Assembly: GCA_013399115.1 (NCBI GenBank)
Contig: VXAA01003985.1
Span: 65,638-129,637 of the forward strand
Source of the DNA: Anseranas semipalmata
Taxonomy: Eukaryota; Chordata; Aves; Anseriformes; Anseranatidae
DNA: 64,000 nucleotides
Direction: 5' to 3'
Position numbers and translations under genes: made by a program. Numbering within the stretch: the first letter of the stretch is position 1; each line of letters opens with the position of its first letter. The notes under the pieces were generated by a model. That model was not told the origin of the DNA. It was given only the letters and a program-made list of their open reading frames with translations, and did no database searches. Shown here piece by piece: positions 25,096-37,535 of this stretch.

Positions 25096-25890
25096 GAGAA
25101 AAAATAAAAACCATACAACTCTGAAAGAAAAAACAACTTACCTACAGAGTGAAGCACCAGTTTCAAAGGCTATTTGTATATATTCATGAAATATTAACAG
25201 GGTAAAATATATAAAATACTATGGACTAGCATGACTTCAGTTGTGAGTAAGCAATCAGCTCCTGTTGCCATTGCAGAAATGCAACTAATAGGGTCCAGTT
25301 CCCCCCACCTGCTTTTATTTTCTTTTTAAAGGAGAACTGCCAACATATCTCTTCACATGAGTATTCTGAAGCAGACAAAATTAAAATTTATGTGCCTCTG
25401 GTAGGTCATCTATGCTCTGGAGAGTGAATGGATTTTAAATACATCTCTACACTGAACAGTTCCTGTCAGGTTTTGGATTCCACTCAGGAGATCAATCACT
25501 TAAAAGCAAGGCACTACCAGTATTTTGCACAGTGGCACATAAGTCTCTTCTCTGAATTAGCCTTAGATGTTTACAAATACTTTGTTACACTCACAACCAT
25601 ACAAATTAAAAATGAAACCCCTCTATAACAATACCTACCTAAATCAAATAGAATAAAACACTAGTCTATCCCTGAAATACCCTTGCTGCTAATCACCCTG
25701 TAGCAGGATTTTTGTTAGGAGACCCACCTATGCAAAGCAGCATGCTCCAAGAGAGAGAGAATGACAAATTCCTCATCCAAAGGTTGCTGTCAGCAAATGT
25801 TCCCTCTGATGCTGTACCCTTCCAGCAGGTGACTGTTTCAGACTAATCTTTCCCTCCTCCCTTTTCTTTCCAGTGGGGCATGCTTTCCTT

Positions 25891-25908
25891 TTTTTTTTTT
25901 TTTTTTTC
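25891..25908. repeat. Poly(T) tract
   Basis: An uninterrupted T run of about 18 bases follows CATGCTTTCC. Confidence 0.85.
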
Positions 25909-26172
25909 TAGCAAACTCTCCTCATCTTTTCCCAAGCTGAGCATTAGAAAGTACAGCACAGATAATATTCTAATGAAAATGTCATTTTTTACTACTTCAG
26001 TCGCTGGTAATAAAACTTGTTTCTCTGTTGAGACCTTCTTAACATACTGTTTGTTTTAAACTGCCTATATGCTTGTAAACAGCTTCAGATTGCTGTAAAT
26101 TGATCCACCTAACATCCTTCTTCCTGGTGTGGATAGTCAGGATAAAGAGAAGGCCGGGTTAATTACAAAGAA

Positions 26173-26200
26173 GATGTGTTAATTAGTTAATTAACACATC
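26173..26200. repeat. Perfect 28-bp inverted repeat (13-bp arms, 2-bp spacer)
   Basis: GATGTGTTAATTA is followed by GT and then its exact reverse complement TAATTAACACATC. Each arm holds TTAATTA-type homeodomain or paired-type cores and GTTAAT, which resembles an HNF1 half-site; HNF1 is known to bind GTTAATNATTAAC as a dimer, though here the half-site spacing differs. It could be a dimeric factor site, a cruciform-forming sequence or chance. The perfect 13-bp arms make chance less likely than for the other palindromes in the window. Confidence 0.7.
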
Positions 26201-29200
26201 ACACTTCTCTGTAGCAGGCAGAAAGGAGGAGAAAGACAACTGGGGGAATTGAGTGAAGAATAGTAGAGATCGGTTTATGCAGCACAGAGAGCAGAGACTA
26301 GCTTTGATGAGACACCACAGCTGTGTGTAATGCACACTGTCAAAACCTAAATCTCTAGTAAACTGCATGAAATTAGTTCAGACATTCATCTCCTTCTTGT
26401 GAATACAAGGAGTACAAGCCATGCTAAATTTGTCAGGAGTTTGACTAAGTTTATGCAAACCTGAATGAGTCTGGTCCCTTCCTGAACTGTACAGCAGCAG
26501 ACCTCACTGCACAGATCAAAGGGCTTCTTGAAATCTTCACTGTCTACCTGTTAGGGTGGACAGAAATGTGGGAAACATATTATCCTTAAAGCAGTTAAAT
26601 TAATCACACCCAGAGAGACAGATGCTATTGCTGGTATCACACAGCTCTAGATTATGCTATTTTTACTTTGATTATGTTTCTGTAAGGACATGTACCTCAT
26701 GTATCATGAGATTTGTCTCTGAGTACAAAGTCAGTTTGGACCCAATGTACTTGCAACTCATCTTGTACCCAATGATCAGCTGAACCCATACCTGCCAAAC
26801 AATCCGTGAAGTTCTGCAGTTTCGAACTCACGCTTCCCAAACCAGCCAAGACACCGGGACAGATCTACCCGGTGCCAAAAATGGGATTGACATGGAATTA
26901 AGGCTTTTAGGGCTCTTGTTGGAACTGGCCCATGAAGTTTAATTTCACATCTTTCTTTTCCAGGCAAAGAAGACAACAATTTGCAGAACCCTGCTGTATA
27001 AAACACAATTCCAAATATTTGCAATCTATCCACCGACTGAATTTATTAATGCCACTTAACCTCTGAAATGCATTGTGCTGTCTGTCACTCATACTGACTG
27101 TTGCCAAGAGATACACAATCACTTTCAGGCAGTGTTATGAGGGTCTCAGCTGTCTCACAATGCAAGTTATACTTCTGTGCAGAATCGCTGACCTTTTCTG
27201 AAACAGGGAGGGGAAACAGAAGTTGCAGATTAAAATCCCCTCTCTAGCATTGTACTGTGCATGATTTTCATTTCTGGTAATTCATCCACCTTTTCTTGCC
27301 AGTCTTCCCTGTAAGTGACTTGAGATTTACCACACTGTTTTTCCCTGTTATGGGAATGACTTGGATAATTTCAAAGCGACAACTTTGTGTCACACCCCTA
27401 CAGAAAATGTCGCCTATGTTATTGCATCACAGATGGGCATTGTATCATTTTGATAAAGTAGTAGCAGTTTCAGGAATTTTCTTCTTCTCCTGTCTTTCTT
27501 TGAGTCTTTATATTTCTGTAATTTTTCAGTTCCTCTAACATCAGCATGTATTACAGGCATTGAAATTCCCAGTTTCCCATATAAATTTCTGTAAGCATTA
27601 AAACATGTTTCTCTGCTGTTACCCTATAAATTAGGAACATCAAATTCTATTCAGTATAATTCTACAACTTTGTCTAATCTTTGCTTTGTTACCTACAATC
27701 GTTTCCTGTTAGATTGTGATGGTAGAACTGAATGAATAAGATCATGCAATATCTGCAAGCCACTTTATTTCATGCCCACAAAACTACCTTCACAGTTTAT
27801 TGCTCCTTTCTGAACTTTACTTATGAAACTACTAGGACAGGATTTGGGAGGTCTCAGCACAAGCCTGACCTTGTCAGAATGATGCCTTGCCTGTAAAGTA
27901 AATATCTAAAATCTATAAAATATTTCATTTCTATGTGCATTGCCATACTTCTCAAACTTCTGTAGCATATTTTTATAGTTTGTCTCTTCTGTTTCATTTA
28001 AAGAAAAATTTTAAGTACATCTAGTGTATCAAAGAAACATTTTTTTTTTAAGTATGATACTCTTCACCTGTGCACATTTTTTTGAAAATATGCAGTAGTT
28101 TATGTTTTTCCTTCTGTATTTCCCAAGTTTTAGCTCTGGTGGATTTTTTTTTTCCTCTGTTCTCTTCTTTCACCTTCCTTTAGTGTCTTCATACATCTAT
28201 TTATATGTCACGCTCACGAATCATTGTTTATCTTCTTTATTTCAGCAAAGTAGTTCCAATGCCTCTGTAAAACTTAACATGGATTTATACAGAGCTCCTT
28301 TTCAGATAGCGTACCTTTGAAGATAAACCTATCACATATTCAGTTATCTACTTCACAGCCCTAAAGCAAGGTCATTGTTCTAGACCTACAGACAACTAAA
28401 ATAAAGTTATTTCTGTTACTAGATTGATGGGGTGTATATTTGTGATCATGATTTAAAAAATATATGTGTTTGAACCATAACTTCCCTACACAGACATATC
28501 AAATGATAAACTCAGGAACAGGATTAAGGATTGAATTATCTTTCCTTTGAACTCAATGAGTATCATAATTTTTAAAATGTTGAAAACTTACTTATATATA
28601 GTTTTATGTCCAGTCCATTTCTAGTTTTCATGATCATACTTCTTCCAGGCTAAAAGCTACGGTTCATCTTTGAGACTGTTTAGCACTTCCAGTAAAAATT
28701 AAATTCACAGGTTATTCATAGATCCATTATTATCTGAGTGCCTACTCAGTGCAAAGGAACAGCAAGCTACTACTTACTGCTTTGGTTTACAGTTTTCAGA
28801 TTTGCCTACCTATATCACATTGTTTGTTAGCTTAATTTTCAATGTCTTCATTATTGATGATATAGACAACATATGGATTTGGAAGTAAAGCCTCCAAGCT
28901 CCATCAGTCGAGTAACACTCAGTTAATTACACTAAATAAAGAACAATTGTTTTATGCAAATTATGCCCCACCCAGGAAAAAAAGAGCATTGCAACTGTAT
29001 CATGATTTATTAACATTGACAAATATTAATTAAGCTACATGCATGGTAAATAATCATACAGCAAAATACAGTGTATCATTTGTCAATCCAAATGATTATG
29101 AACACCAAATATTTCAATAGAAACACAGAAAAAAAAATTAAGAGAAGAAAGCTGAAATGAGATGAGAAGCAGCAGCAGAAAGGAAAGACTAAGGAGGACA

Positions 29201-31186
29201 GAAAGAGGTCATATGAGAGCAGAAGTAAGTGGAAGCAATCAAGGAATGGCATTTTGTAAAAGATCCCAAGTGAAACAAAATTGGTCCAAGTTGCCATATC
29301 TAGCTGACATTCTTTTCTCTGTAATAAGTACTGTACCATTTTTTTTTTTTTTGCTACATTTACTGATTAGTAGAGGCTCAATATTCTTCCAAAGAATAGA
29401 TGAGCTTCTGAAATGAGATACAGCCTTAATTGTAGGCTTTATGAAGTAGATGGGAATAGCTGAATCCACATCCAGCCTCAGGAGACACATATTAACTAAA
29501 GAAAATATGAGAAATAATAACGGAAGTGGAAAACGGTTTGCAAGAAGAGAAAGCAGGTGAAAGAAGCTAGGGAAAACTCATATCAGTGCTGTTCAGTTGA
29601 GGGGAAAAATTAAGCTGAAAATCTTTTTTTCAGTGCATTTTAGAATTGACTTTCAAATCAATTCCCTCATTTTGCAAGGAAAACCAATGAAGCACTATCT
29701 AGGTTCAAGCCCCCTAATATTTATCCTTTAGCGGTCAAAAGTTTTCCCAATAAAACCAAAGTATGTTAATGGTAAGTGAGAGAGTTTTGGTACCTTGCTA
29801 TGGGAATGGTTCCAGTACATAAATTAAAAAGAACCTTTCTTCTCCATGTGTCATTTTTATGATACGATTTGTTTTTCTAAATGGGGAGGGACACAGAACT
29901 ATGAAGGAGATACAGCATAGACTGACCAAAAAAAAACAGACTTTAACAAAGGAAATTGTTCAAAGTATGTCATGTTTCAGCTGCACAGCCATTTCAAAAC
30001 TTGTTCTAAAAGAGAATTGGCTCTCTCTCTCTTTTCGTATGCTATTAGCTTCACAGACAGCGATCAGAAGCCCAAGGAAAAGATCTTGAGGTGTAAGTAT
30101 GCACTGACTGGTTCTTGAAACTTTCATAGCACTGTGTATCAGTGCTGCAGGATTTTTATTTTATTTTTTTTAATTATAAATTGTAGTTTCTGTTAACTGG
30201 TACTGTCAGTAGTTAAAAGAAATACTTTTGAAGTGATACAATGGGCACAATCCTGCCTTCATTGAACTCAGAGATGGTTCCTCTCCTGTACTGACTCTCT
30301 GCCATACAGTGCTCTGAAACATGATAAAACTCAGAAAAAGCTGAGCCATTGACATGCTGTGAAATATGCCCTTTAAGCTGTGATGCCTGAGACTTGTTTG
30401 GCCCACATCTCAAGCGTGGCTCAGTTTGGCAAAGCTGGTGATTCCGTGCAGAACATTCCCTTCTGTGCTTCAAACTCAACACTTGCAAATAGGTCTGCTT
30501 TTTGACACTTCAGTGATGTTAATGCTTCTATTTTCTCTAGCCTCATTGCACATAGATGACATAATGCATTTCATTCAGGCTTTTACAAATGATCATGCAC
30601 ACACTGAAAGTGAATGCCATGTCCTAGAATTTGAGAGGTTTGCTTAGCTTGTCTCGGTTCATTTGTGATGTACATTTTCTGCAATAAACTGGCATCAGTT
30701 GGACCACCAGAAAATAGTGAAAAATAAACTCTTGTGCATGCTTCTGCAGAAAAGCATACTGTCTGATAGTTATTTGAAATCTGGCTTAATAAAAAAAAAT
30801 CTTTAATGTGACATGTAATCACCAACCTAAGAATAGCAAGAACCCAAGTTAACTCCTGGTGTAATTTGTATTGACTTCTTAACGGTAGATTTTATAGACA
30901 CTTCCCATTACCATCCAGTGAAACGGTGTAATAATAACTAGTCATCAACTGACATTCCAGTTCTAAGGATATAATTTTGTCATGATAAAACTGAAGGGGA
31001 ATTACAGAAATGGTCATAAATCAGAGTGTCTATTATCTTGTGTGTTAGGAAAGTGGTACATAAACTCAGATTAAACATAAATATTCTAAGACAGGCACTT
31101 TTCACTCAAATATGTATGTTCTTCAAAGGTAGTTTTCATAGTTTTCCCCATTGTATTCCTTATTTGAAAATAAAAAAGAAAAACCA

Positions 31187-31203
31187 AAAAAAAAAAAAAA
31201 AAA
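31187..31203. repeat. Poly(A) tract
   Basis: A run of A follows an A-rich lead-in with AAAAAGAAAAACC. It gives a false lysine-rich ORF. Confidence 0.85.
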
Positions 31204-31629
31204 GAATATTCAATAAGTATGTTTGAAGACTGATAAAGACAGATCAAGTAAAACTTCCAAAGCCACCAGGGAACTGATAGCTCAAAACCATCATTCACAG
31301 CAACACAAATTCTGCATCTAAATCACATAAAACTGTCTGAAAAAAAATACAAATTGATGTATAAATGATAATTATCCTCCTGATAAGATTTGTTAATACA
31401 CTATTACACTAATCTACTCATATCTAATGCAAAGCAAATCTTTGTGATGAACTATGTTCATACTTTTCAGTATAATAATTGGCTGCATTTGATCTGGAGC
31501 CATTCAGGACCTCTATCAGTGCTGTGACTGGCTAATTTATTTTGGGATGGTAGTAATTTAGGAACTGTGAATGTCAGAGTTTCCATTTTTGTTTTGACCG
31601 CTCAATGGATTCCAAGTCCAAGATTAAAA

Positions 31630-31677
31630 AACAACAGCAACAACAATAAAACAAACAAACAAACAAAAACAAACCAC
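31630..31677. repeat. (AAC)/(AAAC) simple repeat
   Basis: The stretch alternates AAC and AAAC units, including four or more consecutive AAAC. It is low-complexity sequence only. Confidence 0.85.
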
Positions 31678-32029
31678 AAATATAAATTAATCAAGCTGTT
31701 TGTTATTCTCTTTAAAGAGTGTATAAAACATGTTTATTTCCTGGGAATCATATGAAAGGATATATGAAACCAGAAAAAATATGGGTGATTACTTATCTCC
31801 CATAGGCTTCCAACAGTATTTTGGAAAACTGGGAAGAACCATTTTCCCAGGACTCTTCATTATCCTACAGTCAGTCATGTTTAATTTTTGAAATTTGTGC
31901 TAATTTTAATTCATTCCGTGAATACTGAAATGTATGTTTTCAGAGAATGGAAAAAGCTATTTGGAAGTATTAATGGTTAGTTAGTGAGTTAAGAAAGAGA
32001 TCATTAAAAATTCAGCTTTTCAGTATGTG

Positions 32030-32867
32030 GTGTTTTTACCCTGCTGGGCAGCTGAACTCCACCACAACTGCTCTCTCACTCCGTCTCCTAAAGGAAAAGG
32101 GGGAGAAAATGTGATGAAAAGGGCTCAAGGGTTGAGACAAGGACAAGGAGATCACCCACCAATTATCATCACGGGCAAAACAGACTCAGCATAGGGAGAT
32201 TAATATAATCTATTGCCTATCACCAGCAGACTAGAGCAGTGAGAAACTGCAAGCAAACTAAAACACCTTCCCCCTCCCCGCCCTCCTCTACCGAGAGGCG
32301 CAGGGGAAGGGGAATGGGGGCTGCGGTCAGTCCCTAATGCTGCGTCTCCACCACTCCTTCACGGTTACTCTCTGCCCCTGCTCCACGTGGGGTCCCTTCC
32401 ATGGGATGCCGTCCTTCCCGAACTGATCCTGCGTGGGCTGCGCACAGGCTGCAGCTCTTCCAGAACTGCTCCCATATGGGTCCNNNNNNNNNNNNNNNNN
32501 NNNNNNNNNNNNNNNNNNNNNNNNNNNNNNNNNNNNNNNNNNNNNNNNNNNNNNNNNNNNNNNNNNNNNNNNNNNNNNNNNNNNNNNNNNNNNNNNNNNN
32601 NNNNNNNNNNNNNNNNNNNNNNNNNNNNNNNNNNNNNNNNNNNNNNNNNNNNNNNNNNNNNNNNNNNNNNNNNNNNNNNNNNNNNNNNNNNNNNNNNNNN
32701 NNNNNNNNNNNNNNNNNNNNNNNNNNGGCTCTGGCCAGCAGCGGGTCCCTTTTGGAGCCGGCTGGAGCTGGCTCTGATCTGACATGGGGCAGCTCCTGGG
32801 CTCTGCTCACAGAGGCCACCCCTGCTACCAAAACCTTGCCACGTAAGCCCAATACAGAGTATTAGCA
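32030..32867. mobile_element. GC-rich avian interspersed repeat, probably LTR-retrovirus derived, with assembly gap
   Basis: The block starts near GCTGGGCAGCTGAACTCCAC, passes a polypurine stretch (AAAGGAAAAGGGGGAGAAAA), a segment with AGATTAATATAATC, and a C-rich part. It then becomes GC-rich and ends near AACCTTGCCACGTAAGCCCA. The composition contrasts sharply with AT-rich flanks. Before the gap, CTG(C/A)TCC followed by a GTGGG or TGGG core recurs at 32378, 32423 and 32466, a degenerate tandem of about 44 bp. From memory this sequence type is widely dispersed in bird assemblies; I associate it with endogenous retroviral elements but cannot name the family or orientation. No retroviral protein is readable. 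ORFs across it are mostly N. Confidence 0.6.
32484..32726. other. Assembly gap (243 N) inside GC-rich tandem repeat
   Basis: The gap interrupts the degenerate 44-bp tandem of the GC-rich repeat. Sequence on both sides is of the same type (the right flank has CAGCGGGTCCCTTTTGGAGC). Collapse or dropout of GC-rich tandem copies is the likely cause, so the true length is uncertain. Confidence 0.97.
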
Positions 32868-34268
32868 GAGTTGATTTTTTTTTTTTTTTTTAAATTTGTG
32901 CAAAATAGTTGTGGTAACATAAATATCTCTGTGTTTGATATTGTTACATTGTGATACCAGTAAAGGTGTTTATGTAGCCTAGCCTCAGTTCTGGACTAAT
33001 CCAGAACTGTATTACGTCTGTATTACAGTTTATAACAGTTTTTTTTTTTTACTTTGTAATTGTTACCTTTTCCTCAAGGCGCGCATTGCATCTGTGTGCT
33101 CTTGAGCACAACATGAAACACTAGGTTAACACATGATATTTTCCAAAGGCTTCACTAAACTTCACCTTGCAAAACGTAACCTTTGTAACAGGATTTCTGA
33201 TCCTAGCCTAAGTGATCAGCCTTACTAAGAAGACATGAAAAACTTTGACCTTAGTGATACGGTACCTACACTGTAGGAAATATAGAGGAAAGGGTTGAGT
33301 TCAATAACCATCAAGACTATCTACACCGCACAGTTGGTATGTGTAGGGGCTTGTCCCAGGCTGCTGGTTCCCTCGGTACCTCCATTGACAGTGGAGTCAC
33401 ACTTCGAGACTGCTTTCTCACAGCAAACAGGATACCATAAAGCAGAGATGGAGTTGCTCATGTGCCATCACAAGAAGGAGCTGGGACAGGGCTGAGAGGT
33501 GCACCAGCACCATATAGCTCAGAGATTGGGAATGATTTTACTCCTGGTCACAGGTGGCAAACCTGGGCTAGACGTTCCTCCTTTGCTTAAAACTCTTAAA
33601 CAAGATGCATACATCAGGTTTCAGTGTTAGACAAGAAATTTAGAAAATCACCTGCCTTCCAAAAACCAAGAGCCTTTAGGAGCCTTCCCCTGTTGTACTC
33701 TCTTTCTACAAAGATAGTCCTGGATGGAAGGATACACAAGTTTGTAATACACACATATAGCTTTGGTATGATCATGAAAGGAATCCAGCTTTGCTATCAG
33801 ATTGGAATAGAAATCTGGAGCTGGAGCTTGAGGTTCAGCTCAGGCCCTAAACTGGCATTAGCTTGACCCGGATTTAGGTAAAGAAGGGTTGCCTTTGCTG
33901 AGGTCTTCTTAGTGTATGCATGTAAAAGAAATAAAGACTCAATCCTGTACAAGACATATTGACTAGGAGTATTACAGTAGATGATGAAAGAAGGCAGATG
34001 GAAAGGAGTTGATTTGGTTGTGAATGCTCCCAGTAGCTGCTTCTGAATTTCCTCCAAGCATTGCAAATTCTCCTGTATCCTTGCTTGAACTTAACATTGT
34101 CTCTGCCTGAATAGATTTACCGACATCTGCAGTTTCTTCCATTTCCAATGTTCCTGCAGTTTGTGGCAACAAAAGCCCTGACAGCTTCTAGGAGACAGTC
34201 CTAGGGAACCAGTCTGCTTACTGCAAAGGTTTTTTCTATTAGAGACTTTTCTTCTATTTTGCTGATCG

Positions 34269-34287
34269 TTTTTTTTTTTTTTTTGTT

Positions 34288-34320
<33 letters not shown>
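34269..34320. repeat. Long interrupted poly(T) tract
   Basis: Sixteen T, then GTTG, then 32 T, ending abruptly at CCCGG. It could be the reverse-complemented tail of a retroposed sequence, but no body is recognisable beside it. It gives a false poly-lysine ORF on the minus strand. Confidence 0.9.
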
Positions 34321-34500
34321 CCCGGATAGGATAGATGATTTGGGGATTGCTTTTGGAGATGGTAATTTCAGCAGATATATTCTTACAATCTGCTTGAACT
34401 CTGACTCAGTTATAGTCAACTGTGATTTCAATAGCTGAACTGATACTAAACTGATGTTTGTAATATTGTGTGAATATCTAACAGGGAAACCTGTTAACTT

Positions 34501-34550
34501 TTTTGTTGGTGGTGGTTGGGTGGGTTTTTGTTGTTGTTGTTTGTTTGTTT
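34501..34550. repeat. (GGT)/(GTT)/(GTTT) simple sequence
   Basis: This T/G-only stretch has short runs of GGT, GTT and GTTT units. It is low complexity, with no coding potential. Confidence 0.85.
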
Positions 34551-35464
34551 TAACCTGCATGACATTTCACTGCATTTCTTTTTTTTTTTTTGTCAGAAGT
34601 AGATACATTTCAGCTTAGTGAGAGCACTGGTCTTAGGTCCCCCACAGAATTGCTGGGAGAATTGCTTAACTTTGACGTAATTAATACTTCATTGAAAAGT
34701 TGTGATTTTTCAAACGGAATACCTGTGGTATACTGCATGAAGTTTTGGACTCCTGAATATTGTACAGAGACTGACTGACAACAGGATGATGTCTAAGTTA
34801 GTTTTCCTAGCATCCTAGAAGTAGGCTAAAGACTACTGTTTGAAAATCACTATGTAAGACATTTCCCAATTTGATTCAATAAATAGAGTAGAATGTCATG
34901 TTAAAGGGACAAATGGTAGTGTGCAAGGCAGAATTTTATGGTCTTCCATTATTTTCAAATCTCCTAGAATAGTGATGAAAATGATTTTTCTATAAGAATT
35001 CAAGTATAACATAGAAACAAGAGACTTCACATTTTGATACAAAGGCACAAATAACCAGGATGAACACCATTATATAAATAAATGTTTTACTGTATTACTT
35101 ACAATATTATATAACCTGCACTTGAACACAATTTTCTATTACTGGACATATGGACTGGAAAAATAGTTATTGTAGGATGTCTCCCTTAATTGCTCTTTAT
35201 CTCATTATTTGATGTCTATAAACCAAAAATTGCTTGGCAAGATATCTCTGAAAATAACACAAAAATGAATGAAGAATATAAAGAAAGTCTGATTTTTATT
35301 TCTTGAGGCCTATTATGTGCTTTTTCATGAATGAGGAAGGATTTGTGAGGAAAAAACGTTTGAGAAGAAAATGTAACTATTTGAGAAAAAAGTGCTCCCA
35401 ATTCTAGAGAGTATTTGCTGTCTCATTTTTATAATCTATTTAATGTAAGCACAAAGATGTTTTT

Positions 35465-35480
35465 CCCCCCCCCCCCCCCC
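35465..35480. repeat. Poly(C) tract, 16 C
   Basis: Sixteen C in a row lie between TTTTT and AAAAGC. Long C runs are unusual in AT-rich DNA and error-prone in sequencing. Confidence 0.9.
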
Positions 35481-37007
35481 AAAAGCTTTCATCAAGTATT
35501 ACAGTATACAGAACTACAAGTATGTACATGTTTTGGAATAAAATTACCAGATAAAGATAGTATTAAGGCAGCTTTAATAGAAGTCTCATTTTTAATTGTT
35601 ATCAGAGTAAAAATGAACAATTTCAGCATTTTGCCTTCATGACCCAGTAAATGATTATCCAAATTCAGTCTTCAGCTATAAAAATTGAAGAATGTTAATT
35701 GCACAGACCTGATTTTATATGAATACCTCATCTATTTTCTTTGAAAATCCTTCACTATCCTCTTAAAATAACATTTGTTTCAAAGTAATCTTAAAATATA
35801 GAGACAGTCCTTATTTTCAAAGTAAAATTAATAACTTCAAAGTGTTGTTAACCTGTAACACCCATAGCAAGGGCCATAGTTGGAAAGACTGCAAGAAGGA
35901 CCAACAACAATTACATAATCATCAGAAGCAGCTTAGTGAGAAATCACAAAACTTTTTCATTGTACATATTCACATAAAGACTATCATTTTATACATATTT
36001 GTTATTTGAATTACTCATAAGAATGATCCAAACATGCTGAAGATAGTCGAAAGCTTTCTACTGGTGTCATTTTTGGATAAATACATGTATGCCTGAATAT
36101 TAAGTTTATAGTTTACCTGAGCTATTATTCCAGAAAAGCAGAACTTGATTTTGGCACTGGTGCTAATTACTTTCTGTAGCTATTCCTCAGCATATCGTCT
36201 TATGATCAAGGTTACTGTCACTACACAAAGGAGAGAAAAAGAGAAATTTGAGAGATGAGGGTGACCATATGAGTTATTCACATCTCCTATCCTAGAAATA
36301 ATGTTTCCCAACACCTGAAAAGATACAAATGCTGTACTATAGATGAATCTTAAATTTATACTCTGGGCTCTTCAATTCAGAATATTTTAGTGGACAATAA
36401 ATTTCAAATTTTTGAGCTGGCAAGTGAAAGAAGATGGATGACTACAGCTACAAATAAGGGATTTTGGCTGTTTAAAAGTTAAAAAATCTAGACAGTTTTT
36501 CACAACAATGAAGAAATAAAGAAAATGAAAGAGAAACCATTTGCTTTTTCAGGGCTAGGATTATAGAAAGTTGGAAAGAAAGTAAAAATAAGAAAAAAAA
36601 ACACAACAATATATTGTCACTGTTGTTCTGAGCCATCTTCTGCATGTTAGAAACAACATTCAGCTTAGCCAGACACCATCAAAAAAGTATCAAGCCCAAA
36701 GATCTTAAACCTGAGATACTTTTGTTAATTGCACTGGGTTGCTTACACTGGACTTCTTTACATTTTGAGCCTTTCCCTTAGCAGCATCTGATACCAAGGG
36801 AAAATGCCAGTTGCCCATGCAGTCTTCCCTCAGGAATTCTAAACATATTTCATAATAAGAATTTCAGAATTTTGAATTTAGGAAAGTTACTGAGGAAATC
36901 TTCCTAGTTTTGATTTGATGTGGGCCCTCGCAATAATGGAAATATCTGCTAGAATGCTCACAGGTTCCTAAACTGAAGGTCCACCCTGAAATATGACTGC
37001 AGGAAAG

Positions 37008-37045
37008 CACCTGCACCATAAGAACACCTGGACAGTGTCCAGGTG
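37008..37045. promoter_or_regulatory. Cluster of three CACCTG/CAGGTG boxes with perfect inverted repeat
   Basis: CACCTG occurs at 37008-37013 and 37025-37030, and its complement CAGGTG at 37040-37045. The last two form a perfect inverted repeat: CACCTGGACA, G, TGTCCAGGTG (10-bp arms). CACCTG is the box bound by Snail and ZEB repressors, and ZEB factors are known to prefer paired boxes. Binding here is inference. No promoter or gene is visible nearby. Confidence 0.25.
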
Positions 37046-37355
37046 CATTATAAGAAGGGACCAGTATTAATTCCAATTGTATTCTAAACATGGTAGACAC
37101 TATAAGTATGCTGTAAATTCCAGATAACTGCTGATGGTTCTCATTTAGGAAACATCTGAAAAGCACCTTGCCACAGAAATTAAGCTATCTGTTTGTTTTT
37201 CAAAAGGACAGCACCTATCGAGCACATTGAATTTGCCATGGTAATAAGAAATGAACAAATTTCATTGATACAGTATGTGGTTTTTAAGTTACATTGTCCA
37301 TCAAGTACCATGTTTAGCCTTCTGAATGTATTTATGAGATTATGGTTTTAAAACA

Positions 37356-37535
37356 GGTCCCGCCTAACTTGGTGTCATCTGCAGACGTACTGAGGGTGCA
37401 CTCAATCCTCTCATCCAGATCATTAATAACAATGTTAAACAAAACTGGCCCCAGTAGCAAGCCCTGGGGAACACAACTGGTCAACAGCCACCAACTGGAT
37501 TGAACTCCATTCACTATGACTCTTTGAGCCTGGAA
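37356..37535 (-). mobile_element. Orphan CR1 reverse-transcriptase fragment
   Basis: On the minus strand this reads through a CR1-type RT core: [13 protein letters not shown], then [28 protein letters not shown] and SADDTKLGG. In CR1 and related LINEs the catalytic motif is FADD; here the F codon has become S. RT uses the two aspartates of this motif to bind metal. The normal GVPQGS is CVPQGL here. The fragment has neither the CR1 3' end nor the regions further 5', so it is an isolated internal piece. The frame is still open at 77 codons including flank, but the element is inactive. Confidence 0.88.

Larger units (their letters stand above)
25096..32029. other. Non-coding AT-rich single-copy DNA
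   Basis: No gene is recognisable; all ORFs are under 100 codons with no familiar sequence. T tracts occur at about 25891-25908 and 29339-29352, and an A tract at about 31187-31203. An A/C-rich simple repeat lies at about 31630-31677. A perfect 28-bp inverted repeat at 26.17 kb is listed separately. Confidence 0.55.
32868..37355. other. Non-coding AT-rich single-copy DNA
   Basis: No gene is recognisable. Homopolymers are prominent: T at 32876-32891 and 34269-34320, C at 35465-35480. GTT/GTTT and GGT simple sequence lies at 34501-34550. A cluster of three CACCTG/CAGGTG boxes lies near 37.0 kb and is listed separately. All ORFs are short or run through homopolymers. Confidence 0.55.

Noticed and set aside
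32327..32865. Several ORFs of 114-172 codons on both strands
   Set aside because: Most of each translation is undefined because it crosses the 243-base N gap; the remaining ends belong to the GC-rich repeat and show no known domain.
34269..34320. Long T tract as the tail of a processed pseudogene on the minus strand
   Set aside because: No open frame or gene-like sequence is recognisable on the side where the retrocopy body would be.
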